From: Phycisphaerales bacterium
Lineage (GTDB): Bacteria > Planctomycetota > Phycisphaerae > Phycisphaerales > SM1A02
DNA: 42,839 bases
Assembly (NCBI GenBank): GCA_014237965.1
Contig: JABABZ010000005.1
Coordinates: forward strand, 1 to 42,839
Direction of reading: 5' to 3'
The notes under the pieces are model-generated. The model was not told the origin of the DNA and did not search any database. It saw only the letters and a program-made list of their open reading frames with translations. The first letter of the stretch is position 1; the number at the start of each line of letters is the position of its first letter. This document shows, piece after piece, positions 42,817 to 42,839 of the stretch. The translations under genes were made by a program, and so were the position numbers.

Positions 42817-42839
42817 ATCAACGACCGGACAAGGGCCTC

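Noticed and set aside
1-42839. tRNA, rRNA, CRISPR arrays, insertion sequences or prophage
   Set aside because: No tRNA-like cloverleaf, spaced repeats, transposase, integrase or terminal repeats were found by eye. Gaps between genes are all under about 260 bp. A tRNA scan would be decisive.

Overview
The window is GC-rich bacterial DNA, densely coded on both strands and with no sign of phage or insertion sequences. Several features suggest a marine planctomycete, probably of the Phycisphaerae. There are PEP-CTERM proteins with a P-A-P...LALLG...RRRRR tail, membrane proteins carrying short CPxC zinc ribbons, an AlkP-TPR-sulfotransferase fusion, and ATGA/TGATG translational coupling throughout. 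The taxonomy is inferred from gene style; no rRNA or tRNA gene was found to confirm it.

Left part (1-7.4 kb): a sugar or sugar-acid uptake and catabolism locus. An RbsABC-type ABC importer (minus strand) diverges from a plus-strand operon of an NAD-dependent epimerase/dehydratase, an altronate/galactarate-dehydratase-family enzyme and a zinc alcohol dehydrogenase. The shared 185-bp gap holds a promoter-like element overlapped by an inverted repeat. A stand-alone autoinducer-synthase-like acyltransferase follows. Next come lutABC (L-lactate oxidation; 7.6-10.6 kb) and, on the minus strand, a 1010-residue phosphodiesterase-TPR-sulfotransferase fusion coupled to a degenerate AlkP-like partner (10.6-15.3 kb).

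Middle part (15.5-26.9 kb): mostly housekeeping or exported functions. These are an FAH-family hydrolase, a secreted M28 aminopeptidase with a PDZ domain, a small membrane protein, glycine decarboxylase GcvP, an MgtE Mg2+ transporter, a SpoU-type RNA methyltransferase, and a periplasmic HtrA/DegP protease with a hairpin-rich leader. A strong intrinsic terminator ends this block.

Central system (27.0-35.1 kb): an ebo-type cluster on the plus strand. In order it has eboD (sugar-phosphate-cyclase/3-dehydroquinate-synthase-like), a 112-residue helical protein in the place where eboA might be expected, eboB (TatD-like hydrolase), eboE (TIM-barrel), eboC (UbiA prenyltransferase), a second EboC-like protein lacking the first Asp-rich motif, eboF (AlkP superfamily), and a zinc-ribbon membrane protein. 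Both EboC copies have a CxxC...CxxC zinc ribbon inserted in a loop. In cyanobacteria ebo genes are needed to move scytonemin precursors to the periplasm; the product here is unknown.

Right part (35.2-42.8 kb): a secreted esterase-like protein, a thioredoxin-like protein coupled to a fragment resembling the C-terminal end of a chemotaxis receptor, a tRNA-dihydrouridine synthase and a YcbX-like MOSC protein. The window ends with two PEP-CTERM proteins, both preceded by similar hairpin-rich leaders. The second has a stop codon exactly between its membrane segment and the basic tail.
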